From positions 1-5,440 of the forward strand of contig CAKZQX010000424.1 in the NCBI GenBank assembly GCA_937141995.1: a stretch of 5,440 nucleotides of DNA, read 5' to 3'. The stretch comes from an uncultured Chloroflexaceae bacterium. GTDB lineage: Bacteria; Chloroflexota; Chloroflexia; Chloroflexales; Chloroflexaceae. Shown here piece after piece: positions 1 to 5,440 of the stretch; the first letter of the stretch is position 1; every line of letters begins with the position of its first letter. The translations under genes and the position numbers were made by a program. Below the pieces are notes generated by a model. It was not told the origin of the DNA, ran no database searches, and was given only the letters and a program-made list of their open reading frames with translations.

Positions 1-2670
1 CTACGCGGATGGCGCGAATACCGCGATCCCGCCCTGCGCGCGCCCCACGCTCTGAGCCTCTGGCTGGATAAAGATCTGACCTATGTGCAATATCTGCAGT
101 TTGACATTGCCGACGCCCGCCAGCGCTACACCAGCATGGCCGACATGGAAGCGCAGATCCGGCAGCGCTACGCCATCGGCGCGGCGGAGAGTACGAGCGA
201 CCATCCGATCACTCCAACCACGCCTGCGGACACGAATGACCGGCCGGTCGAACCAATCGCGCCGGAAACCCGCCTGACCCCGGACAAATCCGGGTTGCAA
301 CTGGACCCCGAGGGCCGTATGCTGGAGCGCTTCGAGCAGCGCTACCGGGGCTGGACGCGGCTGCTGCGGCCCGGCTACTATCGGGACATGGCGGCGCTCC
401 GTGCCCGGTTGCGCCCCCGCCGACCACTGACCTACTCCAGAGCGCTGGCCGACCTGCGGCTGGTTGGCACGTTACGCGCCGCACAACAGCATCTGGAGGA
501 GATTATTCCCGGCCTGGTTGTGCGTTCAGGCCGGTTTTTTGCCGGTCGCCGCACCGACTGGGAGATCTACGAAGCGGCTTGTGAGTGGACCCTGCACGTC
601 CTGATGTTGCCCTTCCCGCACCCGCTGCCGGAACAACTGCGCCGCCTGGCCGACCTGCCGCCCGCCGAACGCGCGGCATTGCTGGCTCCCGCCGCCCAAC
701 TGAGCACAGCCATGACCGCTTTCGAGGGAGAACTGGCGGTCTTCCAGACGCTCTTTCCCCCGCCCGCAACCCTGACGGATAGCTTCGCCGAACTGCTGGA
801 CGAGGAACAACCACTCCCGGACAACGCGGGCATCCGCCCGGCAAAATCCCCGGCGATCCTGCTGGAACGGATGACCGAACTGGATGGCTGGTGGGAGTTT
901 TGCGCACTGCGCCGGCGCGCCGCCGAGTTGGAGATCGCGCCCTATCTTGATGCGCTGAGCCGAGGTGACCCGGCACGGGCCGCGCCGCGCCGCGCCTTTC
1001 AAAAGCAGTTCTACCAGTGCTGGATCGATACGGCGCATACGCAGTTCCCGGTGCTGCGGGATTTCCAGCGCGATACCCACGAAGCGCTGATCACTCGCTT
1101 TCGTGAACTTGACCGGGCCTACCTGACCGCAACCCAGAACCGCCTGCGCCGGATGCTGCTGGCCCGCCGCCAGGAAATCCTATCATCGGCGGAGTACGCC
1201 GACGCGCTGGCCGATCTGCGGGTGGAGCCGACACAGACACCCGGTCACACGCCCGTTCGCCGGCTCTTGCAGCGACTGGGGCCGCTGCTGGGGCAGCTTA
1301 CACCCTGCCTGCTGATGAGCCCCCTCGGTGTGAGCCAGTTACTTGAACCGGATATTGCGCCGTTCGATCTGGTCATCTTTGACGAAGCATCCCAACTTCG
1401 GCTCGAAACGGCGCTGGGGGCCGTCATGCGCAGCCGCACGCTGATCGTTGCGGGGGACCAGCAGCAGCTTGCGCCGACCAACCTCTTTGCCGCCGGCGCA
1501 ACCGGCGACCGGTACAACGCTGAGGAAGCCGAGCGACCTGAAGCCCTGACAAGCCTCCTGGAGGCCGCGCTGGCCGCCGGCATGCCTACGTTGCAGTTGC
1601 GTCGGCACTACCGCAGCCGCCATGAGGCGCTGTTTGCCTTCGCCAATCTCTATTTCTACGCGGGGCAACTGGCAACCATTCCCACCGCCAACCCGCCGGA
1701 TACCTATGGCGTCACGTTTGAGCATGTCCCGGAAGGCAGCTACGACCGGCGCGGCACGCACACCAATCAGGTCGAAGCCGAGCGGGTAGCAGATCTGGTC
1801 TGTGCCTATGTGCGAGCAACGCCGGGGCGTTCGCTCGGCGTGGTGACATTCAACCAGCCGCAGCAGCAGACGATCATGCAGATACTCGAGCAGCGCTACG
1901 CCACCGACGCCACCCTCGCGCCGCTCTTCGCTGAGACGGGACATGAGCCCTTCTTTGTCAAAGATCTGGAGCATGTGCAGGGCGATGCGCGTGATGTCAT
2001 TCTCATCAGCGTGGGCTATGGGCGCGACCCACGCGGTAACCTGATGATGCATTTCGGCGCGCTGAACCAGCAGGGCGGCGAACGGCGACTCAATGTTGCC
2101 ATCACCCGGGCGCGGGAGCGGGTCCATCTGGTCAGCTCGCTGCTGCCGGAGGAGATCGACCTGGGCCGCGCGCGCTATCCGGGGCCGCGCCTGCTGCGGG
2201 CCTATCTCGAGTATGTGCAGCAGGGGGGCACTGCCACGCTACGCACACCCCGCGAACGTCCCCAGGCTGTAAGCTGGCAGATGCTCTACGACGCAATGAT
2301 CAGCCCACCCGAAGAGGACTTTCCGCGCATCGAGGATACGCTGGCCGAGGAACTGGCCCGCAACGGGCTGCACATCGAACGCCAGGTCGGTCACTCCGAT
2401 ATGCGGATCGATATTGCCATCGCCGACCCAACCACACCCGGACGTTACCTGCTGGGGATTACCGGCGACGGGAACGATTATCACGCCGCGCCAACCGCCC
2501 GCGACCGCGACCGGCTGCCGGAAGAACTGCCGGCGGCGCACGGCTGGCAGATCTGGCGTATCTGGTCCGCTGCCTGGTTGGCCGACGCCGATGCCGAACT
2601 CAGCCGCATTCTCGACATTATCACCCGCCCGGATGACGATCAGTCGGTGGCTGATGAAACGATGGACTAA
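1..2670 (+). CDS. Large SF1 (Upf1/DUF4011-type) helicase with C-terminal Vsr/MTES_1575-like nuclease domain, 5'-truncated by the window
   Basis: The frame is open from base 1 with no stop, so the true start is upstream; the GTG at 85 is internal. The 889 visible residues end at TAA 2668-2670. Residues ~90-430 are a charged, largely helical region, the long insertion usual between motifs I and II in this family. Helicase motifs follow: II (DEAS, 461-464, after the hydrophobic strand FDLVIF), III (GDQQQL, 485-490), IV (RRHYRSR, 534-540), V (HVQGDARDVI, 658-667) and VI (NVAITRARERV, 698-708). Motif I (Walker A) is absent and must lie upstream. Residues ~770-880 resemble the Vsr-like MTES_1575 endonuclease fold: RIDIAI with D804, then GDGNDYH (822-828), ARDRDRL (833-839) and IWRIWS (851-856). 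Family knowledge: such helicase-nuclease proteins are ATP-driven nucleic-acid remodellers, and relatives (the DUF4011-helicase-Vsr type) were reported as anti-phage systems. Where the family usually reads IECDG this protein has ITGDG, so nuclease activity is uncertain. The helicase call is firm; a defence role is inferred. Confidence 0.93.
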   Translation, partial: LRGWREYRDPALRAPHALSLWLDKDLTYVQYLQFDIADARQRYTSMADMEAQIRQRYAIGAAESTSDHPITPTTPADTNDRPVEPIAPETRLTPDKSGLQLDPEGRMLERFEQRYRGWTRLLRPGYYRDMAALRARLRPRRPLTYSRALADLRLVGTLRAAQQHLEEIIPGLVVRSGRFFAGRRTDWEIYEAACEWTLHVLMLPFPHPLPEQLRRLADLPPAERAALLAPAAQLSTAMTAFEGELAVFQTLFPPPATLTDSFAELLDEEQPLPDNAGIRPAKSPAILLERMTELDGWWEFCALRRRAAELEIAPYLDALSRGDPARAAPRRAFQKQFYQCWIDTAHTQFPVLRDFQRDTHEALITRFRELDRAYLTATQNRLRRMLLARRQEILSSAEYADALADLRVEPTQTPGHTPVRRLLQRLGPLLGQLTPCLLMSPLGVSQLLEPDIAPFDLVIFDEASQLRLETALGAVMRSRTLIVAGDQQQLAPTNLFAAGATGDRYNAEEAERPEALTSLLEAALAAGMPTLQLRRHYRSRHEALFAFANLYFYAGQLATIPTANPPDTYGVTFEHVPEGSYDRRGTHTNQVEAERVADLVCAYVRATPGRSLGVVTFNQPQQQTIMQILEQRYATDATLAPLFAETGHEPFFVKDLEHVQGDARDVILISVGYGRDPRGNLMMHFGALNQQGGERRLNVAITRARERVHLVSSLLPEEIDLGRARYPGPRLLRAYLEYVQQGGTATLRTPRERPQAVSWQMLYDAMISPPEEDFPRIEDTLAEELARNGLHIERQVGHSDMRIDIAIADPTTPGRYLLGITGDGNDYHAAPTARDRDRLPEELPAAHGWQIWRIWSAAWLADADAELSRILDIITRPDDDQSVADETMD

Positions 2671-2877
2671 TTTACACGACTTACGCGGTCACTTTCAAAT
2701 GAGGCATGTGCCTGAACGAACGGCTCGACTCGCCGGCGGCAGCATGGTACTTTTTTCTTTTGCACAAAAAAGTTGCACGATGTGTAACTTTTTTGTGCAA
2801 AAGCATGGAATCTTCCGCCCTGCCGGAGGCGACATTCCCCTTCGGGTTCGTGACCGCGTAACTCCTGTAAATGACAG
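2671..2877. repeat. Repeat unit 1 (left end of the array)
   Basis: This unit runs from TTTACACGACTTACGCGGTC (2671-2690) to ATGACAG (2871-2877). Its ends form an imperfect inverted repeat, 2672-2690 against 2852-2870, with 17 of 19 positions matching. Inside are the arms CGCCGGCGGCAG (2731-2742) and CTGCCGGAGGCG (2820-2831), complementary except for two positions, flanking hairpin 1. The left part carries GGCATGTGCC (2703-2712), a motif not found in the left parts of units 2 and 3 but present in inverted form in the right part of unit 3. The right part (2832-2877) aligns without gaps to that of unit 2 (3037-3082), 33 of 46 identical. Confidence 0.88.
2757..2803 (+). repeat. Hairpin 1: 22-bp stem, loop GAT
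   Basis: The left arm is 2757-2778, the loop GAT is 2779-2781 and the right arm is 2782-2803. Twenty-one of the 22 pairs are Watson-Crick. The exception pairs G2775 with T2785, which is G.U in + strand RNA but A.C in minus-strand RNA. The stem is AT-rich, with an A6 run facing a T6 run. It lies 86 bases past the helicase stop codon and is not followed by a T tract, so it is not a textbook intrinsic terminator, although a stem this long could still impede RNA polymerase. Confidence 0.95.
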
Positions 2878-2889
2878 AAGTTACGCGGT
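2853..2889. repeat. Junction inverted repeat between units 1 and 2
   Basis: ACCGCGTAACT (2853-2863) and AGTTACGCGGT (2879-2889) are perfect 11-bp inverted copies around a 15-nt spacer that contains TGTAAATGACAG. The equivalent junction of units 2 and 3 keeps GCGTAA (3061-3066) and TTACGC (3086-3091) around the same TGTAAATGACAG. The same word pair ends the array at 3280-3306 in inverted orientation. These look like the termini of the repeat units placed back to back. Confidence 0.85.
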
Positions 2890-3082
2890 GGGCATTCAAA
2901 CGGACCGTTTGCTTTCGATAACGGCGTATTTCGCCTGCGGCAGCATGGTACGTGATCTATCTTGTTCACGAAATGTTGGCTCTTCGAGCCAACATTTCGT
3001 GAACAAGATCTGGGTTCTTCCACCCTGCCGGAGGCGGAATTGTCTTTCAGGTCAGCGATTGCGTAACGCGTGTAAATGACAG
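2878..3082. repeat. Repeat unit 2 (centre of the array)
   Basis: This unit starts with AAGTTACGCGGTGGGC and ends with TGTAAATGACAG (3071-3082). Its left part holds a small palindrome, CAAACGG-A-CCGTTTG (2897-2911). The arms CGCCTGCGGCAG (2932-2943) and CTGCCGGAGGCG (3025-3036) differ from perfect complementarity at one position. They are exactly equidistant from hairpin 2, with 17 nt on each side. The left part aligns with that of unit 3 (shared TTACGCGGTGG, TTCAAAC and GGCAGCATGGTACGT), so the two are direct tandem copies. Confidence 0.88.
2961..3007 (+). repeat. Hairpin 2: perfect 22-bp stem, loop TTC
   Basis: The left arm is 2961-2982, the loop TTC is 2983-2985 and the right arm is 2986-3007. 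All 22 pairs are Watson-Crick, and two further A-T pairs extend the stem to 2959-3009. The outermost nine bases of each arm (CTTGTTCAC and its complement) are shared with hairpin 3. The inner part differs, yet both arms differ in step. The loop base composition differs from the GAT of the other two hairpins. Confidence 0.96.
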
Positions 3083-3306
3083 GACTTACGCGGTGGACGT
3101 TCAAACCGGACGTTTGACCAGATGGAGGCCGGCCTCGCCTCCGGCAGCATGGTACGTTTTGATCTTGTTCACACACATGTTGCACGATGTGCAACATGTG
3201 TGTGAACAAGGATGTCCGGTTCCGCCCTGCCGGAGGCGAGTCGGGCCGTTTATTCAGGCACATGCCGGGGTTGGAACCGACCGCGTAAGTCCTATCATTT
3301 ACACGC
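3083..3306. repeat. Repeat unit 3 (right end of the array)
   Basis: With the preceding junction bases, 3068-3306 forms a single 239-bp palindromic structure. The terminal arms 3068-3094 and 3280-3306 match at 26 of 27 positions. The arms CGCCTCCGGCAG (3136-3147) and CTGCCGGAGGCG (3227-3238) are perfect, as is the hairpin at 3164-3210. All three pairs have the same centre, base 3187. The intervening stretches (41 nt and 16 nt on each side) are equal in length but only weakly complementary. A 12-bp palindrome, GAGGCCGGCCTC, lies at 3125-3136. The right part (3239-3266) matches the left part of unit 1 in inverted orientation rather than the right parts of units 1 and 2. Confidence 0.9.
3164..3210 (+). 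repeat. Hairpin 3: perfect 22-bp stem, loop GAT
   Basis: The left arm is 3164-3185, the loop GAT is 3186-3188 and the right arm is 3189-3210, all Watson-Crick. The loop-proximal part GTTGCAC-GAT-GTGCAAC is almost the same as in hairpin 1, and the base-proximal CTTGTTCAC is shared with hairpin 2. Hairpin 3 therefore looks like an intermediate of the other two. Compared with hairpin 1 it differs at five stem positions, each matched by a compensating change in the other arm. Confidence 0.96.
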
Positions 3307-3438
3307 ATTGCGTCATTCTCCATCGGGAGACAAAATCGGACGTTCATCCAATAAAACGCCTGGTTTGCGTGCATCGCGTAATTCCTGGAATCTAGGGGGA
3401 ACTATGCCACCAACGGGAACATCTGGCGCATTGTATGG
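3307..3438. other. Intergenic leader with a degenerate repeat remnant
   Basis: No gene is seen here. ACGCATTGCGT (3303-3313) is a short palindrome at the array edge. TCTCC-ATCG-GGAGA (3317-3330) is a 5-bp hairpin without a T tract on either strand. CGCGTAATTCCTG (3375-3387) matches 12 of 13 bases of the unit 1 end at 2855-2867, and GGACGTTCA (about 3338-3346) echoes the left part of unit 3. These suggest a decayed partial copy beyond the array, but the matches are short. Confidence 0.5.
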
Positions 3439-3444
3439 TATAAT
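3436..3444 (+). promoter_or_regulatory. Extended -10 promoter for the lipoprotein gene
   Basis: TGG-TATAAT (3436-3444) is a perfect -10 hexamer with an upstream TG, the extended -10 form. A -35 at 17-bp spacing would be GGAACA (3416-3421), with only three consensus bases, which is acceptable for an extended -10 promoter. Transcription would start near 3451, giving a leader of about 45 nt. It lies downstream of the palindrome array, so the lipoprotein gene would be transcribed without the array. Confidence 0.6.
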
Positions 3445-3483
3445 TTGCGCGATCCACCCGGTTGACATATGTTAAAAGATAAA

Positions 3484-3489
3484 AGAGGA
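3484..3489 (+). promoter_or_regulatory. Shine-Dalgarno site of the lipoprotein gene
   Basis: AGAGGA at 3484-3489 lies seven bases before ATG 3497. This supports that start over the ATG at 3469, which is in another frame and opens only a short reading frame. Confidence 0.75.
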
Positions 3490-3496
3490 ACGTTCG

Positions 3497-5440
3497 ATGT
3501 CGCGTCTGTCGCCTCACGCTGTGCGACTGTTAGTCATCATCACCGCCTGTTTCACCATCCTGACAGCCTGTTCACTCCCTGGAACATCACCCCAGGCACC
3601 AGCGGCTACCGGACCAACCGCCGCACCAGCAGCCCCTGCCACCACCGCACCCGCCGAAACAGTCCGGCCAACATCCGTCGCGGTTGAGCTTGATGCCGAA
3701 CTACGGGTTGACCAGGGTGGTTTTCGCCTGGAATATCCCGAGTCCTGGTACACCCGTGAGTTGAACGGCGCGGCCTGGGCCATCTCACCCAGCCAGGCCG
3801 CCCTGGAAGCGGAGACGATCAGCAATGATATGGTTATCCTGGTCGACTCAACTCCGCTGGAGGCCATCGCCGAACAACACAATGTCGAAGTGATTGCCAA
3901 TCCGCAGACCTTTTTTGACTTTATCAGCGTTGAGCCGCAAAACGCCGGCTTCAGCCTGAGCGATACTACCACAGTAACGGTGGGCGGGCACGAGGGCAAA
4001 GCCGCCGACCTGGAAGCCCCCGGCGGAGCCGGACGCCTGATCGTGGTGCTGACGTCGGAGCGCGCGGTGCGTATCCTGGGGCAGGCCACCCCGGACGCAT
4101 GGCAGGCCCAACGCGAGGTCTTTCAGTCCATTATCGAGAGTGTGCGCTTTTTCCCGCCACCACTTACGCCCACCCCCACCCCGGAAAATATGGTCCAGCA
4201 GCCGCTGCGTACGCTGGGTGGGTCGGACGAGGTGGTCTTGCGGCTGGGCGGCAACACCGGGCCACCGCGCGGGCGCTTTGTGGCTGCACGCGGGCTGACG
4301 GCCGGTGATGATCGCACCATCTACCTGGCCGAGAGTTCGCGTGGGGTCTGGCACTTTGCGGCCAATGGCGATCTGATCGGTACCATCGGCGAGGAAGAAT
4401 TGCTGGATGCATACGATGTTGCCTTCCATCCGGACGGCGATCTGTTTGTTGCCGACTATGGACGGAATGCCATCGCGCAGTTTGACGAGGATGGGACGCT
4501 GGTGCGGCGCTGGGGTGAAACCGGTGATGCGCCGGAACAGTTCGGCCTCTCGTCACCGCAGCGGCTTGCCATCGGTCCCGACGGCAGTATCTATGCGCTT
4601 GACAGCCGCGTCGGGGAGGATGGCAGCAGTGTCACCAGTAGCGTGGTGCGCTTCAACAGCGCGGATGGGAGCTTTGTTGACCGCGTTGCGCTGCCTGAGG
4701 GCTTAAACCCGGCTGATCTGGCGGTGGACGATGAGGGCAATATCTTCCTGGCCGAAACGTTTAACAAAGCCGTGATCAAACTTGACGGCACCGGGCAGGA
4801 ACTGGCCCGCTTCGGCACCGACATCACCCCGGATGGTATTGCTGCCGGTGCCATCGACCTGGATGCCGCGGGTAACATTTATGTGGCGACCTGGGACGTG
4901 GGTATTCTCAAGTTTGCGCCGGGCGGTACGCTGCTGGCGCGGGGCGGCGCGGTTGCCGAGCCCAATACGACTCCACAGATCGGCGAGTTCAGCCTGCCCA
5001 ACGGCATTGCAGTGACACGCCGCAATATTGTCTGGGTCAGCGACAACAGTGGCGAGTATAGCGCGCTGACGGCGCTACGGCTTGCCACCGATACGGTGGC
5101 ACAGGCCACCGCCGCAGCTCGGGCCACCGCCAATGCAACGCCGATACCGGAGGAAGCGCTCCAGCGGCAGTGGGCCGACGAAGCCACCGCCAGCAGCGCC
5201 TACGAGGGCTACGAGGCCGAAAATGCCACCGGCGCACCGGATGTCGAGGGTTGCCGCGATAGTCAGCGGGCCTGGGCCTCGGCTGCTCCCGATAGCCTGG
5301 AGGAGCTAGAACTGCGCTTTGCCGATCCGGTCCTTGCCACGCAGGTCAACATCCACCAGAACCACCAGCCGGGCTTTATCACCAACGTCGAACTGCTGGA
5401 CGAGCGGGGCAACGCCACCAGCGTCTACACCAGCACCGGC
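3497..5440 (+). CDS. Exported lipoprotein: PsbP-like domain, NHL beta-propeller, discoidin-like C-terminal domain (3' end outside the window)
   Basis: The frame is open from ATG 3497 to the last base, giving 648 residues with no stop. The start is fixed by the AGAGGA site and by the signal peptide it yields: basic MSRLSPHAVR, a hydrophobic core LLVIITACFTIL and the lipobox LTAC with Cys25 as the lipidated residue. A Pro/Ala/Thr-rich spacer runs to about residue 62. Residues ~66-221 (GGFRLEYPESW at 74-84, ending SVRFF) resemble a PsbP/LpqN-like alpha/beta domain. TPTPTPE (224-230) is a linker. Residues ~256-528 form about six NHL/SMP-30-like propeller blades with repeated signatures such as HPDGDLFVADYGRN, GPDGSIYALD, DDEGNIFLAE and DAAGNIYVAT. 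An Ala/Thr-rich helical linker (~529-561) leads to ATASSAYEGY...ATGAPDVEGCRDSQRAW..., the start of a discoidin-like carbohydrate- or surface-binding fold (~562 onward). It should be anchored on the outer face of the cytoplasmic membrane. The ligand is unknown and no catalytic residues are recognisable. Domain calls are by pattern. Confidence 0.92.
   Translation, partial: MSRLSPHAVRLLVIITACFTILTACSLPGTSPQAPAATGPTAAPAAPATTAPAETVRPTSVAVELDAELRVDQGGFRLEYPESWYTRELNGAAWAISPSQAALEAETISNDMVILVDSTPLEAIAEQHNVEVIANPQTFFDFISVEPQNAGFSLSDTTTVTVGGHEGKAADLEAPGGAGRLIVVLTSERAVRILGQATPDAWQAQREVFQSIIESVRFFPPPLTPTPTPENMVQQPLRTLGGSDEVVLRLGGNTGPPRGRFVAARGLTAGDDRTIYLAESSRGVWHFAANGDLIGTIGEEELLDAYDVAFHPDGDLFVADYGRNAIAQFDEDGTLVRRWGETGDAPEQFGLSSPQRLAIGPDGSIYALDSRVGEDGSSVTSSVVRFNSADGSFVDRVALPEGLNPADLAVDDEGNIFLAETFNKAVIKLDGTGQELARFGTDITPDGIAAGAIDLDAAGNIYVATWDVGILKFAPGGTLLARGGAVAEPNTTPQIGEFSLPNGIAVTRRNIVWVSDNSGEYSALTALRLATDTVAQATAAARATANATPIPEEALQRQWADEATASSAYEGYEAENATGAPDVEGCRDSQRAWASAAPDSLEELELRFADPVLATQVNIHQNHQPGFITNVELLDERGNATSVYTSTG

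Larger units (their letters stand above)
2671..3306. repeat. Array of three tandem, nested palindromic units between helicase and lipoprotein genes
   Basis: The array begins at the base after the helicase stop codon. Loop centres lie at 2780, 2984 and 3187, giving spacings of 204 and 203 bp. Every unit has the same order: an ACTTACGCGGT-like end, a stretch containing TTCAAA, a GC-rich arm ending GGCAGCATGGTAC, a 47-nt hairpin, then CTGCCGGAGGCG. The three CTGCCGGAGGCG copies are identical (2820-2831, 3025-3036, 3227-3238). The outer left arm (2703-2742) and the outer right arm (3227-3266) are inverted copies, 35 of 40 identical, with their midpoint at 2984.5, essentially the loop of hairpin 2. 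Base composition is visibly less GC-rich than in the flanking genes. No open frame in the array has coding features. It could be a MITE-like repeat family, a structured RNA locus or a cruciform-forming element; sequence alone does not decide. Confidence 0.93.

Noticed and set aside
85..87. GTG 85 as the helicase start
   Set aside because: The frame is open back to base 1 with no Shine-Dalgarno site before 85, and motif I of the helicase is missing, so the start must be upstream.
2757..2803. Hairpin 1 as a Rho-independent terminator of the helicase gene
   Set aside because: The stem is AT-rich and no T tract follows it. The same structure recurs twice more with no gene end nearby.
2670..3305. 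ATTTACACG direct repeat (2670-2678 and 3297-3305) as a target-site duplication
   Set aside because: The same word occurs inverted inside the array at 3069-3077, so it is part of the repeat rather than duplicated target DNA.
2671..3306. CRISPR array
   Set aside because: The units are ~204 bp with long internal palindromes and similar flanks. There are no short identical repeats alternating with unique spacers.
2671..3306. Integron attC sites or REP/BIME elements
   Set aside because: The stems are perfectly paired, without the extrahelical bases and RYYYAAC/GTTRRRY ends of attC. No GTAG-type REP head or RAYT gene is seen.
2414..3395. Open frames of about 72-235 codons crossing the array on both strands
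   Set aside because: They run through palindromes, lack ribosome sites and read repeated palindrome-derived peptides, or they overlap the helicase gene out of frame.
3462..3467. Perfect TTGACA as a -35 box
   Set aside because: No -10 hexamer lies at 16-18 bp; the start codon region occupies that place. The TATAAT at 3439 is upstream of it.
3514..5309. Minus-strand and alternate-frame open frames over the lipoprotein gene
   Set aside because: They are GC-rich shadow frames. The +2 frame gives a continuous 648-residue protein with a signal peptide and recognisable domains.

Overview
The window is GC-rich DNA with two long genes on the + strand. Both are cut by the window edges. Between them lies an ~827 bp non-coding stretch dominated by an elaborate palindromic repeat array. 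The organism is most likely a member of the Chloroflexota (Roseiflexus/Chloroflexus-like filamentous bacteria). This is inferred from the GC-rich codon use, the style of the lipoprotein (Cys lipobox, Pro/Thr/Ala linkers, a TPTPTPE spacer, NHL propeller) and the type of large SF1 helicase. No marker gene proves it.

Positions 1-2670 hold the C-terminal 889 residues of a very large SF1 (Upf1-like, DUF4011-type) helicase. Motifs II to VI are present; motif I (Walker A) must lie upstream of the window. The protein ends in a Vsr/MTES_1575-type restriction-endonuclease-like domain whose usual acidic position looks substituted. Proteins of this layout have been tied to anti-phage defence.

Positions 2671-3306 begin at the base after the helicase stop codon. 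They hold three tandem units spaced about 204 bp apart, each centred on a 47-nt hairpin with a 22-bp stem and a 3-nt loop. The stems differ in sequence between units, but the arms change together, so pairing is kept (65 of 66 pairs are Watson-Crick and the other is G.U on the + strand). Each hairpin sits inside a 12-bp inverted repeat. Unit 3 is a 239-bp structure exactly concentric on its loop, and the two outer arms of the whole array are inverted copies of each other centred on hairpin 2. This is the most unusual feature of the window. I cannot tell from sequence alone whether it is a family of MITE-like elements, a structured RNA or a cruciform-forming DNA element.

Positions 3307-3496 are leader sequence with a degenerate repeat remnant, an extended -10 promoter and a Shine-Dalgarno site. 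Positions 3497-5440 are the first 648 residues of an exported lipoprotein: lipobox Cys25, a PsbP-like alpha/beta domain, a six-bladed NHL-type beta-propeller and the start of a discoidin-like (F5/8 C-like) domain. It has no evident functional tie to the helicase. The promoter placed between array and gene suggests it is expressed on its own.
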